A stretch of 64,000 nt of DNA from an uncultured Lacinutrix sp. Its GTDB lineage: Bacteria; Bacteroidota; Bacteroidia; Flavobacteriales; Flavobacteriaceae. Made by a program: the position numbers and the translations under genes. The notes below the pieces were generated by a model. That model was given only the letters and a program-made list of their open reading frames with translations. It did no database searches and had not been told where the DNA came from. This document shows, piece after piece, positions 42,888-51,230 of the stretch. Position 1 is the stretch's first letter. Each line of letters opens with the position of its first letter. The stretch covers positions 1 through 64,000 of the forward strand of contig NZ_CANMRQ010000009.1 of assembly GCF_947500325.1 (NCBI RefSeq), in the 5' to 3' direction.

Positions 42888-43595
42888 GTGTATAAAAAAG
42901 TATTGTATTCAATTACTGTAATTTTAATACTTCTAAGTATTTATGTTATAGCTAACTCTTCTATTCAAATTAAAGAAATGGTAGAGTTAATAGCTGTGTG
43001 TGTTTATCTTTTAATCTTTCTATATTATAGTAAAGTAAGAGATAAGATGATTTTTTATGCATTTATTCTTTTTATGGTCACCGATATATTGGGGCTTTTT
43101 TATTCAGAAAATATTGTTAGTAAAATAATACCAATAATTAGAGTTTTAGCTTATTTAATATTTGCTAGGCGAATAATGAATAAGTTTGAGTTGTTAAAAG
43201 GAAATAAATACATATTATTTTTCTTTTTTATAGTTATCACTTTAAATGTATTATTGCTGTATAATATAATTTTAGGAAACTCCACACCTTTAATAGATAA
43301 TACAGACCAACTATTGTTCTTTTTCTTTGGAATTTTACTTATTGCTATGAGTAGTATGTCTGTTAATTATAATTTTAGGTATAATAGCAAAAGATCATTA
43401 TACTTTTTGTATTTTATTTTCGCTTTCATTATAGCAGATGTTGCTTGGTTTATTGCTTCTTTTATTGAACAAACGTTTTCTAGTTACTTAGATACAGTAG
43501 CATATATTATAGCTTTAATGTTTATGGTGAGGTATGCAGTAGAAACAGAAGAAAAAGATGATGTGCTTTTGGAATCAGATAACGAATTTAAATAA
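42888..43595 (+). CDS. Multi-helix membrane protein, YhhN-like, paralogue 2
   Basis: The 235-residue product has the same plan as the preceding gene: MVTDILGLFY near residue 63, NYNFRYNSKRS near 160, FIIADVAWFIAS near 180 and an acidic end DDVLLESDNE. It has a GTG start. The two genes arose by tandem duplication. Its 3' end overlaps the convergent 43588-43878 gene by 8 bp. Confidence 0.65.
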   Translation: MYKKVLYSITVILILLSIYVIANSSIQIKEMVELIAVCVYLLIFLYYSKVRDKMIFYAFILFMVTDILGLFYSENIVSKIIPIIRVLAYLIFARRIMNKFELLKGNKYILFFFFIVITLNVLLLYNIILGNSTPLIDNTDQLLFFFFGILLIAMSSMSVNYNFRYNSKRSLYFLYFIFAFIIADVAWFIASFIEQTFSSYLDTVAYIIALMFMVRYAVETEEKDDVLLESDNEFK

Positions 43596-43878
43596 AACCT
43601 TTAATAAGCATTAAAAAGCAGCATGTAATAAAGCAGTCAAATAAATAAAGTATTGTTACTAGCTTAAAATTCGAGACACCAACCATTTTATAAAACCGTA
43701 ATTTTTTACGCATACTTTTATCGTTAATCATTAACCAAAAAAGAATAACTAAGAATAATTTAGTAAGTAAGGCGCTAATTATATCTGGACTATATATAGT
43801 TAGTAATATTGTTACAGCAAAAGACCAAATAGCAAGAGGCCTGTAATATAATAATATAGCGCGAAATCGGTTTAGCAT
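43588..43878 (-). CDS. Small membrane protein of unknown function
   Basis: The 96-residue product has about three membrane segments (residues 12-30, 33-50, 72-93) and a conserved-looking loop MINDKSMRKKLRFYKMVGVSN. I recall similar small proteins (with an FYxNLGISN pattern) encoded beside ABC exporters in Bacteroidota, but no exporter is adjacent here. It is convergent with the YhhN-like pair and divergent from prfA. Confidence 0.6.
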   Translation of the reverse strand: MLNRFRAILLYYRPLAIWSFAVTILLTIYSPDIISALLTKLFLVILFWLMINDKSMRKKLRFYKMVGVSNFKLVTILYLFDCFITCCFLMLIKGFI

Positions 43879-44008
43879 AATAATTATACTAACGTAAAAA
43901 GATGTTATATATTTTTATAGACTTCATTTTTTTATACTTTATTACTAAGTTTATTAAATAGCACAAATACATAAATTATTGTACTTTAGCAGCACAATTT
44001 TAAGATAG

Positions 44009-45085
44009 ATGTTAGAGAAATTACAAATAGTAAAACAACGTTTTGATGAGGTTAGTGATTTAATCATTCAACCAGATATTATTACAGATCAAAAACGTTA
44101 TGTTGAACTAAATAGAGAATACAAAGATTTACGTTTATTAATGGATAAACGGGAACTATATATAGAGCTTACAAATAACCTAGCTGAAGCTGAAGAAATC
44201 ATTGCAGATGGAAGTGATGCTGAAATGGTTGATATGGCTAAAATGCAATATGATGAAGCTAAAGAAGGTATTCCTGCTTTAGAAGAAGAAATTAAAGTGT
44301 TATTGATACCAAAAGATCCTCAAGATGCAAAGAATGCTGTGGTCGAGTTACGAGCAGGAACTGGTGGAGATGAAGCTAGTATTTTTGCAGGCGATTTGTT
44401 TAGGATGTATACAAAATATTGTGAAGGAAGAGGTTGGAAAGTAGATACAGTAGATTTTTCTGAAGGTACAAATGGAGGATTCAAGGAAATTCAATTTGAA
44501 GTTTCAGGAGAAGATGTATATGGAACATTAAAGTTCGAAGCAGGAGTACATCGAGTACAACGTGTACCTCAAACAGAGACTCAAGGTCGTGTGCATACTA
44601 GTGCAGCTACTGTTATGGTATTTCCAGAAGCGGAAGAATTTGATGTGGAAATTAATCCTAAAGATGTAAGAATTGATTTTTTCTGTTCATCTGGACCTGG
44701 AGGGCAATCGGTAAATACCACATATTCTGCTGTGCGTTTAACACACGTTCCAACTGGTTTAGTAGCCCAATGTCAAGATCAAAAATCTCAACATAAAAAT
44801 AAGGAAAAAGCCTTTAAAGTATTACGCTCTCGTTTATATGATTTAGAGTTGGCAAAGAAAATGGAAGAAGATGCTGCTTTAAGAGGAACAATGGTTACTA
44901 GTGGCGATAGAAGTGCTAAAATTAGAACTTATAATTATCCTCAAGGCCGTGTAACAGATCATAGAATAGGGCTAACCCTTTACGATCTGTCAAATATTGT
45001 AAATGGTGATATTCAAAAAATAATAGACGAACTAATGTTAGCTGAAAATACTGAAAAACTAAAGGCTAATAATGATGTTATGTAA
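44009..45085 (+). CDS. prfA: Peptide chain release factor 1
   Basis: The 358-residue product reads UAA and UAG and frees the peptide. The GGQ loop is present as [24 protein letters not shown] near residue 230, and the catalytic-domain region [21 protein letters not shown] is near 307. The codon-recognition domain occupies about residues 110-200. Standard length for RF1. A terminator follows directly. Confidence 0.96.
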   Translation: MLEKLQIVKQRFDEVSDLIIQPDIITDQKRYVELNREYKDLRLLMDKRELYIELTNNLAEAEEIIADGSDAEMVDMAKMQYDEAKEGIPALEEEIKVLLIPKDPQDAKNAVVELRAGTGGDEASIFAGDLFRMYTKYCEGRGWKVDTVDFSEGTNGGFKEIQFEVSGEDVYGTLKFEAGVHRVQRVPQTETQGRVHTSAATVMVFPEAEEFDVEINPKDVRIDFFCSSGPGGQSVNTTYSAVRLTHVPTGLVAQCQDQKSQHKNKEKAFKVLRSRLYDLELAKKMEEDAALRGTMVTSGDRSAKIRTYNYPQGRVTDHRIGLTLYDLSNIVNGDIQKIIDELMLAENTEKLKANNDVM

Positions 45086-45086
45086 A

Positions 45087-45115
45087 TGCAAGCCTCTTTT
45101 TTAGAGGCTTTTTTA
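45087..45115 (+). terminator. prfA terminator
   Basis: Stem AAGCCTCT / AGAGGCTT (45089-45096, 45102-45109) with a T-loop and a T-run starting 4 bp after the stop codon. Confidence 0.85.
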
Positions 45116-45169
45116 TAAATCAAAACTTTAAAAATAGCTTAGTAGTTATTTTGTGAAATATGTGACAAA

Positions 45170-45757
45170 ATGAAAAACGTAATATTCTGCACATTAATTA
45201 TCATGCTTTTTGGTTGTGAAAAAAATGAAAATAAAAACCCCAATAAACATTCTGTTTTAAAAACTGAGGCAGTTAAACAAACAAAAGTAGAAGCAGAAAG
45301 TAAAGTTTCTAAAATAATTGAAGACTGTATTTTTGATCAAGCAACTCAAACAGATGATTTTTTAAAAGGGATTAAAGAATTAGAAGGTTATACTTGGGAT
45401 GATGAAGCTAAAACTGCTGAAATAATCTTAAATGATCATTGGTTTTTAAGTATAACTCGAGGAGGCTGTGATAGTTTTAGTATGTCAATGGATTTTTTAT
45501 ATGATAGAGCCCTTAATTTTGATGAAAATAAAGAAATGATATTCAATCAAATTATTTGGGGTACTAATTTGCTAAACAATGAATTTAATAGTGACCTTAT
45601 TAAAGAGACAATTGTAGAAGGTAAAATTACTATAACAAAAGAAGAAGATTTTATATATGTCCATTTTATGAACCCAGAAATATATGAATTGTATAATTTT
45701 AAATTTAGTAGTATTAATGAAGTAACAAATTTTAATATTTCATATCATATCGATTAA
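45170..45757 (+). CDS. Lipoprotein of unknown function
   Basis: The 195-residue product has a lipobox IIMLFGC (Cys16), a charged linker, and a soluble domain from about residue 45 (EGYTWDDEAKTAEIILNDHW). No family was recognised. It is 13 bp before pyrF in the same direction and may be cotranscribed with it. Confidence 0.65.
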   Translation: MKNVIFCTLIIMLFGCEKNENKNPNKHSVLKTEAVKQTKVEAESKVSKIIEDCIFDQATQTDDFLKGIKELEGYTWDDEAKTAEIILNDHWFLSITRGGCDSFSMSMDFLYDRALNFDENKEMIFNQIIWGTNLLNNEFNSDLIKETIVEGKITITKEEDFIYVHFMNPEIYELYNFKFSSINEVTNFNISYHID

Positions 45758-45770
45758 TTAGTTCCAAAAA

Positions 45771-46586
45771 ATGACAACACAAGAACTTACAAACCAAATC
45801 AAAAAGAAAAACTCTTTCCTGTGTATAGGATTGGATGTTGATTTAAATAAGATTCCACAATATTTATTAGAAACTGAAGATCCAATCTTTGAGTTTAATA
45901 AAGCCATTATTGATGCTACACACCATTTATGTGTAGCCTACAAGCCTAATACAGCATTTTATGAAGCTTATGGAATTAAAGGATGGAAATCATTAGAAAA
46001 AACAATTAAGTACCTAAATGAGAAGCATCCAGAGATTTTCACAATAGCAGACGCTAAAAGAGGAGATATAGGAAATACAAGTACAATGTATGCTAAAGCT
46101 TTTTTTGAAGATTTAGCTTTCGATAGTGTTACTGTAGCACCATATATGGGGAAAGATTCAGTAGAACCATTCTTAGCATTTAAAGACAAGCACACTATTA
46201 TGTTGGCATTAACTTCTAATAAAGGAGCGTTCGATTTTCAAACAAAAGCTGTAGAAGGAAAAGAGTTGTATAAGCAAGTATTGCAAACGTCTAAATCTTG
46301 GAATAATGCTCAAAATCTAATGTATGTTGTAGGTGCTACTAAAGCTGAATACTTAGCAGATATTAGGAAAATAATACCTAATAACTTTTTATTAGTTCCT
46401 GGCGTTGGAGCTCAAGGCGGAAACTTACAAGATGTATGTAAATATGGAATGAGTGAGAATATTGGGTTATTAATAAATTCTTCTAGAGGCATAATATATG
46501 CTTCTAAAGAAGAAGATTTTGCTAAAGCAGCAGCAGTTAAAGCTCTAGAATTGCAACAGCAAATGGAAACAATCTTAAATAAATAG
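45771..46586 (+). CDS. pyrF: Orotidine 5'-phosphate decarboxylase
   Basis: The 271-residue TIM barrel removes CO2 from orotidine monophosphate to make UMP. The catalytic [12 protein letters not shown] motif is near residue 97 and [10 protein letters not shown] near 19. The length and motif spacing fit the type 2 enzyme. The C-terminal VPGVGAQGG and [10 protein letters not shown] phosphate-binding motifs are present. Confidence 0.96.
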   Translation: MTTQELTNQIKKKNSFLCIGLDVDLNKIPQYLLETEDPIFEFNKAIIDATHHLCVAYKPNTAFYEAYGIKGWKSLEKTIKYLNEKHPEIFTIADAKRGDIGNTSTMYAKAFFEDLAFDSVTVAPYMGKDSVEPFLAFKDKHTIMLALTSNKGAFDFQTKAVEGKELYKQVLQTSKSWNNAQNLMYVVGATKAEYLADIRKIIPNNFLLVPGVGAQGGNLQDVCKYGMSENIGLLINSSRGIIYASKEEDFAKAAAVKALELQQQMETILNK

Positions 46587-46624
46587 TTCGCTAATCAAGA
46601 AGTAATAATTCTTGTAATATTTTA

Positions 46625-47416
46625 ATGGAAATTAAGGACCAATTAGATAGACGCTTAAAACTAAAAGGAGTACCTAAAAGAATAATTTCTTTAGTGCCGT
46701 CCCAAACAGAGTTGTTATATGATTTAGGGCTAGAAGATTCTATTGTTGGTATTACTAAGTTTTGTGTACATCCCTTTCATTTTAAAAGTACAAAGCAAGT
46801 TGTTGGAGGTACAAAAAGCATTAAAATTGAAAGAATAAAAGCACTACATCCAGACATTATTCTTTGTAATAAAGAAGAAAATACTAAGGAAATTGTAGAG
46901 GCCTGTGAACTAATTTGTGCAACGCATATTTCAGATATATATACAATAAAAGATTGTTTAGAGCTCATCTATCAATATGGAGAAATTTTTAATAAAAGAA
47001 CAAATGCTCTAAAAATATCTGATAAGATAAAGTATAATTTAAAGGACTTTCAAGAGTATATCGAAGATAAAGCTATATTAAAAGTTGCTTATTTTATTTG
47101 GAGAAAACCATGGATGGTTGCAGGAAATAATACTTTTATAAATTATTTATTAGTACTTAATAAATTTGAAAATATTTATCAAAACAAAGAACGCTATCCA
47201 GAAGTAAATATTGAAAATATTCAAAAAGAAGGAGATCCAGAAATTGTATTACTATCAAGCGAGCCTTATCCATTTAAAGATGAACATGCGTTCGAAATTG
47301 GTCGTGTTTCTCATCATGCTAAAACAATATTTGTTGATGGGGAAATGTTTTCTTGGTATGGATCTAGGCTTATAAAAGCGTTTGATTATTTTAAATTATT
47401 AAGAAACAGGCTTTGA
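46625..47416 (+). CDS. Helical-backbone metal receptor (BtuF-like binding protein)
   Basis: The 263-residue product has the two-lobed fold of cobalamin and iron-chelate binding proteins: KRIISLVPSQTELLYDLGL near residue 19 and ALHPDIILCNKEE near 74, with a later WRKPWMVAGNNTFIN block near 159. There is no signal peptide or lipobox, so it is predicted to be cytoplasmic, unlike classical BtuF. The gene stands apart from any ABC permease. Its 3' end overlaps the convergent small gene by 18 bp. Confidence 0.85.
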   Translation: MEIKDQLDRRLKLKGVPKRIISLVPSQTELLYDLGLEDSIVGITKFCVHPFHFKSTKQVVGGTKSIKIERIKALHPDIILCNKEENTKEIVEACELICATHISDIYTIKDCLELIYQYGEIFNKRTNALKISDKIKYNLKDFQEYIEDKAILKVAYFIWRKPWMVAGNNTFINYLLVLNKFENIYQNKERYPEVNIENIQKEGDPEIVLLSSEPYPFKDEHAFEIGRVSHHAKTIFVDGEMFSWYGSRLIKAFDYFKLLRNRL

Positions 47417-47596
47417 GTTCTCTCTAGCTAGAAATTTCAACTGATTTAATTTATTAAGTAATTTTAACGCTTTAAATTCAGAGTCATCACTAAGAGCATG
47501 ATCTGTCTGTCTTAAATTATAAGCTTGCTCAACAAGTTGTTTGTAGCGCCTATTTAATTTTTGCTGATGAGATTTTAAAACGTCCTTACGGTTCAT
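47399..47596 (-). CDS. Lacal_2735-like small protein
   Basis: The 65-residue product is highly charged and helical, with LNRRYKQLVEQAYNLRQTDHALSDDSEFKAL near residue 14. This fits the Lacal_2735 family pattern of small flavobacterial proteins (K-L-x-x-x-Y-x-x-L-x-x-E-A, then a D-rich block). Function unknown. It overlaps the preceding gene end by 18 bp. Confidence 0.6.
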   Translation of the reverse strand: MNRKDVLKSHQQKLNRRYKQLVEQAYNLRQTDHALSDDSEFKALKLLNKLNQLKFLARENSKPVS

Positions 47597-47793
47597 CTAA
47601 CTGTCGGTTTTAGTCCTATTAAGATACGTTAATAATTGATAATTAGCAACTTATAATTGATTGTTTTTTGTTAATATTAAAAAATATTTATTTTGTTTTA
47701 ACCGAAGGAGTTGTTTTTATAGTGTAATTATATGGTATTTAACCTAATTAATCAATAGTTACATGTAACTTATTAAAGTTAAAAAAGAAAGAT
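47597..47793 (+). other. Intergenic stretch before an unassigned terminator
   Basis: No gene of normal size is seen. A strong terminator follows at 47794 although the nearest plus-strand gene ends at 47416. A -7-like TTATTTTG lies near 47690-47700. The stretch may code for a small RNA of about 100-130 nt, or an 8-codon ORF near 47731, but neither has firm support. Confidence 0.35.
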
Positions 47794-47827
47794 AAAAACC
47801 AACCTTAACTTAAGGTTGGTTTTTTAT
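47794..47827 (+). terminator. Strong terminator without assigned gene
   Basis: A 12-bp stem AACCAACCTTAA / TTAAGGTTGGTT (47797-47808, 47810-47821) is followed by a T-run. It lies 378 bp after the nearest plus-strand stop codon. Confidence 0.75.
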
Positions 47828-47972
47828 ATCTAAACTAACTAACTCAAGTAATATGAAGAAAACTACTTGAGGTACAAAACTAAGAAGAAAGTAGCTTATT
47901 AATGTTATCTTAATATTAGCGTTGTATTAATTTAAAATATTATTTTTATAAATATCCTAAAATAAAATAGTC

Positions 47973-48476
47973 ATGAAACGTACTTTTATTTTTTTTACTA
48001 TCTGTTTATTTTCTTTAACTATTATGGCTCAAAATAAATGTAAATGCTGTACAGAAAAAAATAGCGAATTTGATTTTTGGATTGGGACATGGACTGTTAC
48101 TAACCCAGATGGAACTGCTGCTGGGATTAATGTTATAGATAAAATTCAAGATAATTGTATTTTACGTGAAAACTGGACAAGTAGTAAAGGAAATTATACA
48201 GGTACAAGCTCTAATTTTTATAATAAACAAACGAAACAATGGGAGCAACTTTGGATAGATAATCAAGGCGGTAGCTTACATTTAAAAGGCGAAAGAGTAG
48301 GCAATCAAATGATTCTTCAAACAGATATGTCTAAGAATAAAGATGATAAACCATTTATTCATCGTGTGACTTGGACATTAAATAAAGATGGTACGGTTCG
48401 CCAATTATGGGAAACTATTACGAATAAAACTGAAGTTGTTATAGCTTTTGATGGTTTGTATAAAAAGAAAAAATAA
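47973..48476 (+). CDS. Secreted lipocalin-like protein (DUF1579-like)
   Basis: The 167-residue product has a signal peptide (cleavage near residue 20, IMAQ) followed by CKCC and an all-beta domain that starts FDFWIGTWTV. That start, with the later WEQLWIDNQGG and VTWTLNKDGTVRQLWE, resembles DUF1579-type lipocalin-like domains. The ligand and role are unknown. Single gene with a strong terminator downstream. Confidence 0.7.
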   Translation: MKRTFIFFTICLFSLTIMAQNKCKCCTEKNSEFDFWIGTWTVTNPDGTAAGINVIDKIQDNCILRENWTSSKGNYTGTSSNFYNKQTKQWEQLWIDNQGGSLHLKGERVGNQMILQTDMSKNKDDKPFIHRVTWTLNKDGTVRQLWETITNKTEVVIAFDGLYKKKK

Positions 48477-48490
48477 AATTAATTTATAAT

Positions 48491-48534
48491 AAAAAAGCCG
48501 CTTATGTAAATATTTACATAAGCGGCTTTTTTTT
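48491..48534. terminator. Bidirectional terminator with a very long perfect stem
   Basis: A perfect palindrome of about 38 bp centred on GTAAATATTTAC and containing AAGCCGCTTAT / ATAAGCGGCTT, with A- and T-runs at the ends. It ends the 47973 gene and the convergent DUF4197 gene. Confidence 0.88.
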
Positions 48535-48546
48535 ATGTTGTAATAC

Positions 48547-49257
48547 TTAATCTTGTAAGGCAAAAACCTTTTGTAAAAGACTAGTAGTTCTAGAAGATAC
48601 TTTATTACGTATTTCTAGTTCTTCAACAGCTATCATTTTATAGACACCTTTTAGAGCTTCATTAGTAACATAGTCTGTTAAATCTGGATTTACTTTTTTA
48701 GTAAATGGAATGGCATTGTACTTATTAATTAAATTTGTCCAAATTTGATCTGCACCAACCTTAGCAAAACTATTTTTAATCACAGGATTAAATTTACCAT
48801 ATAAAGCTGTTTTGGTTCTTCCACTTAAATATTGCGTTGCAGCATCTTTGTTGCCTAATAGAATTGTTTTAGCGTCATTAAAAGTAATACCTTTTACAGC
48901 ATCAATAAATATTGGTGTTGCTTCCCCAACGGCATCTTCTGCTGCGCGATTTAGTACTTTTAATCCATCGTCTGCTAAACTTCCTAGTCCAATATCACGT
49001 AAACCTTTATCTACTTTTTTTAATTCTTCAGGTAATAATATTTTTACTAGTTCATTTCTGAAAAAACCATCTTTCTGAGTAAGTTTGCTTACTTGTTTGT
49101 CTATCCCTAAATCTAATGCTTCTCGTAAACCATTTCCAATATCTATTTGAGAAATACCACCTCCAGTACCTTGAGGTAATTGGTTAACAACATCTTGTAA
49201 CTCTGCACAAGCTGTGAAATTTAAAATTAAAATGAAAGCTATTAATTTACGTGTCAT
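48547..49257 (-). CDS. DUF4197 lipoprotein
   Basis: The 236-residue product, read from the ATG at 49257, has a lipobox FTAC near residue 18 and matches DUF4197: GLREALDLGI near 45, NRAAEDAVGEATPIFIDAVKGITFNDAKTILLG near 105-140, and AATQYL near 143. The alpha-helical family is found in the envelope of many Gram-negative bacteria, role unknown. A TTG two codons upstream is an alternative start. Confidence 0.88.
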   Translation of the reverse strand: MTRKLIAFILILNFTACAELQDVVNQLPQGTGGGISQIDIGNGLREALDLGIDKQVSKLTQKDGFFRNELVKILLPEELKKVDKGLRDIGLGSLADDGLKVLNRAAEDAVGEATPIFIDAVKGITFNDAKTILLGNKDAATQYLSGRTKTALYGKFNPVIKNSFAKVGADQIWTNLINKYNAIPFTKKVNPDLTDYVTNEALKGVYKMIAVEELEIRNKVSSRTTSLLQKVFALQD

Positions 49258-49297
49258 AATCAAGATTTTTTATATTTAACAAATATATATTTTACAG

Positions 49298-50242
49298 ATG
49301 AAATTAAGTCAATTATCATGCCTGTTTTCTTTTGTTATATTTTTTAGTTGTCTAAATAAAGAACATAATAAAGCCGAATTTAATACACAGTATCTTACCG
49401 TTTTGGGAGTCGCTCAAGATGCAGGTTATCCGCAAATAGATTGTAATAAATCGTGTTGTATTAATTATTACAATGGAAAGGAAGATAAGAAATTAGTGTC
49501 TTGCTTGGGTTTAGTGGATAAAAACATTAATAAGAAGTATTTGTTTGATGCTACTCCTGATATTATTGAGCAAACGCAGTTATTAAAATCAAATCATATA
49601 GATAATGGTAGAATAATAGATGGTGTTTTTTTAACACACGCGCATATTGGTCACTATACTGGTCTAATGCATTTTGGTAGAGAAGCTTTAGGAGGAACTG
49701 GAATACCTATATATACAATGCCAAAAATGGAATCTTTTTTAAAACAAAATGGGCCTTGGAGTCAATTGGTAACTTTAAAAAATATTAAAATACATACTTT
49801 AAAATCAGACTCTACTGTACACCTTAGTTCAAAACTTAAGGTTACTCCTTTTTTGGTGCCACATCGTGATGAGTTTTCAGAAACTGTAGGTTATAAAATT
49901 CAAGGAGAAAGTAAATCGGCTTTATTTATTCCTGATATTAATAAATGGAAATTGTGGAAAAAAAACATAGTGGAAGAGGTGAAGAAAGTAGATTATGCCT
50001 TTTTAGATGCAACTTTTTTTAAAGAAGGTGAAATACCAAGGCCAATGAGCGAAGTACCACATCCTTTTATTGAAGAAACAGTTGCACTATTTGATAAAGA
50101 ATCTAAAAATCTTAAAAGTAAGATTGTTTTTATTCATTTTAACCATTCAAACCCAGCTCTTTTAAAAAAGCACAGGTTAAAAGATAGTATTCAAAAACTA
50201 GGTTTCAGGTTTGCAAAAAAAGGAATGAATTTTCCCTTATGA
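49298..50242 (+). CDS. PqqB-like metallo-beta-lactamase-fold hydrolase, lipoprotein
   Basis: The 314-residue product has a lipobox IFFSC (Cys18) and the metal site THAHIGHYTG near residue 112, with later conserved VPHRDEFSETVGY (near 188) and FLDATFF. PqqB-type hydrolases have unusual substrates. Here no PQQ synthesis genes are near, so it is probably a related hydrolase of unknown substrate located in the envelope. It overlaps the convergent purU by 6 bp. Confidence 0.82.
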   Translation: MKLSQLSCLFSFVIFFSCLNKEHNKAEFNTQYLTVLGVAQDAGYPQIDCNKSCCINYYNGKEDKKLVSCLGLVDKNINKKYLFDATPDIIEQTQLLKSNHIDNGRIIDGVFLTHAHIGHYTGLMHFGREALGGTGIPIYTMPKMESFLKQNGPWSQLVTLKNIKIHTLKSDSTVHLSSKLKVTPFLVPHRDEFSETVGYKIQGESKSALFIPDINKWKLWKKNIVEEVKKVDYAFLDATFFKEGEIPRPMSEVPHPFIEETVALFDKESKNLKSKIVFIHFNHSNPALLKKHRLKDSIQKLGFRFAKKGMNFPL

Positions 50243-51085
50243 GAAAATCACAGTTTTATTATTATAAACCATTACTTTTCTATTAATATGGTGCTTAATA
50301 GCTGTAGATAATACTATTTTTTCTAAATCACGACCTTTAGCTATTAAATCGGGTATAGCATGTGTGTGAGATACTCTTGCTACATCCTGTTCAATAATTG
50401 GACCTGCATCGAGTTCTTCTGTTACGTAATGGCTTGTTGCTCCAATAATCTTAACACCTCGTTTAAAAGCTGAATGATAAGGTTTAGCACCTACAAAAGC
50501 TGGTAAAAAAGAATGATGAATATTTATAATTTTGTTAGGATATTCTTCAATTAAATTTCCAGATATTATTTGCATATACCTAGCTAAAACAATAAAATCG
50601 ATTTGATGTTCTTTTAATAGTTTTAATTGGGCATTTTCAGCTGCAGTTTTAGTTTCTCTGGTAACGGGTATATGGTAAAATGGAATGTTAAAATTGTCTG
50701 CAATTGATTTTAAATCATTATGATTACTAACAATAAAAGGAATATTAACATGTAGTTCACCAGAGCTATAACGTCCTAGAATATCATATAAACAATGATC
50801 GTATTTTGAAACAAAAAGAGCCATTTTGGGTTTGTTTTCCGCATCATAAATTCGCCATTTCATATCAAATTTTTCTGCTAAAACCGATTTGAAATTGGCC
50901 TTAAATGTTTTCATAGAAAAAGAGTAGAATTCACTTTCTAGCCTCATAAAGAATATATTTTGTTCTCTATCTACATGTTGATCAATGTAGACTATATTTC
51001 CATTATTATTAGCTATGAAGTTAGTAACATTAGCTATAATTCCAGATTGATCTTTACAATTTATAAGTATAGTAATCTTTTTCAT
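50237..51085 (-). CDS. purU: Formyltetrahydrofolate deformylase
   Basis: The 282-residue product has an N-terminal ACT domain (about 1-80, INCKDQSGIIANVTNFIA) and a formyltransferase-like domain with VLARYMQIISGNL near 165, IINIHHSFLPAFVGAKPYHSAFKRG near 183 and GATSHYVTEELDAGPIIEQ near 216. It frees formate from 10-formyl-THF, balancing the one-carbon pool and supplying formate for purine synthesis. It is divergent from icmF. Confidence 0.95.
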   Translation of the reverse strand: MKKITILINCKDQSGIIANVTNFIANNNGNIVYIDQHVDREQNIFFMRLESEFYSFSMKTFKANFKSVLAEKFDMKWRIYDAENKPKMALFVSKYDHCLYDILGRYSSGELHVNIPFIVSNHNDLKSIADNFNIPFYHIPVTRETKTAAENAQLKLLKEHQIDFIVLARYMQIISGNLIEEYPNKIINIHHSFLPAFVGAKPYHSAFKRGVKIIGATSHYVTEELDAGPIIEQDVARVSHTHAIPDLIAKGRDLEKIVLSTAIKHHINRKVMVYNNKTVIFS

Positions 51086-51230
51086 TTTAGTTAGAATCTA
51101 GTTGATACTAAATTACTTTAAAAAAGAAGTGGTTTTTTATGAGTTAAAACTTTTAGATAATTCCAGATTTAAGCGCTATTTTTTTGAATATTCCGTAAAT
51201 TGCATGCCTAAAACAGATTATTTTTTCCGA

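Noticed and set aside
51102-51230. N-terminal extension of IcmF by 43 residues
   Set aside because: Begins with a TTG, carries no family sequence, and runs into the divergent control region; homologous sequence starts at the ATG at 51231.
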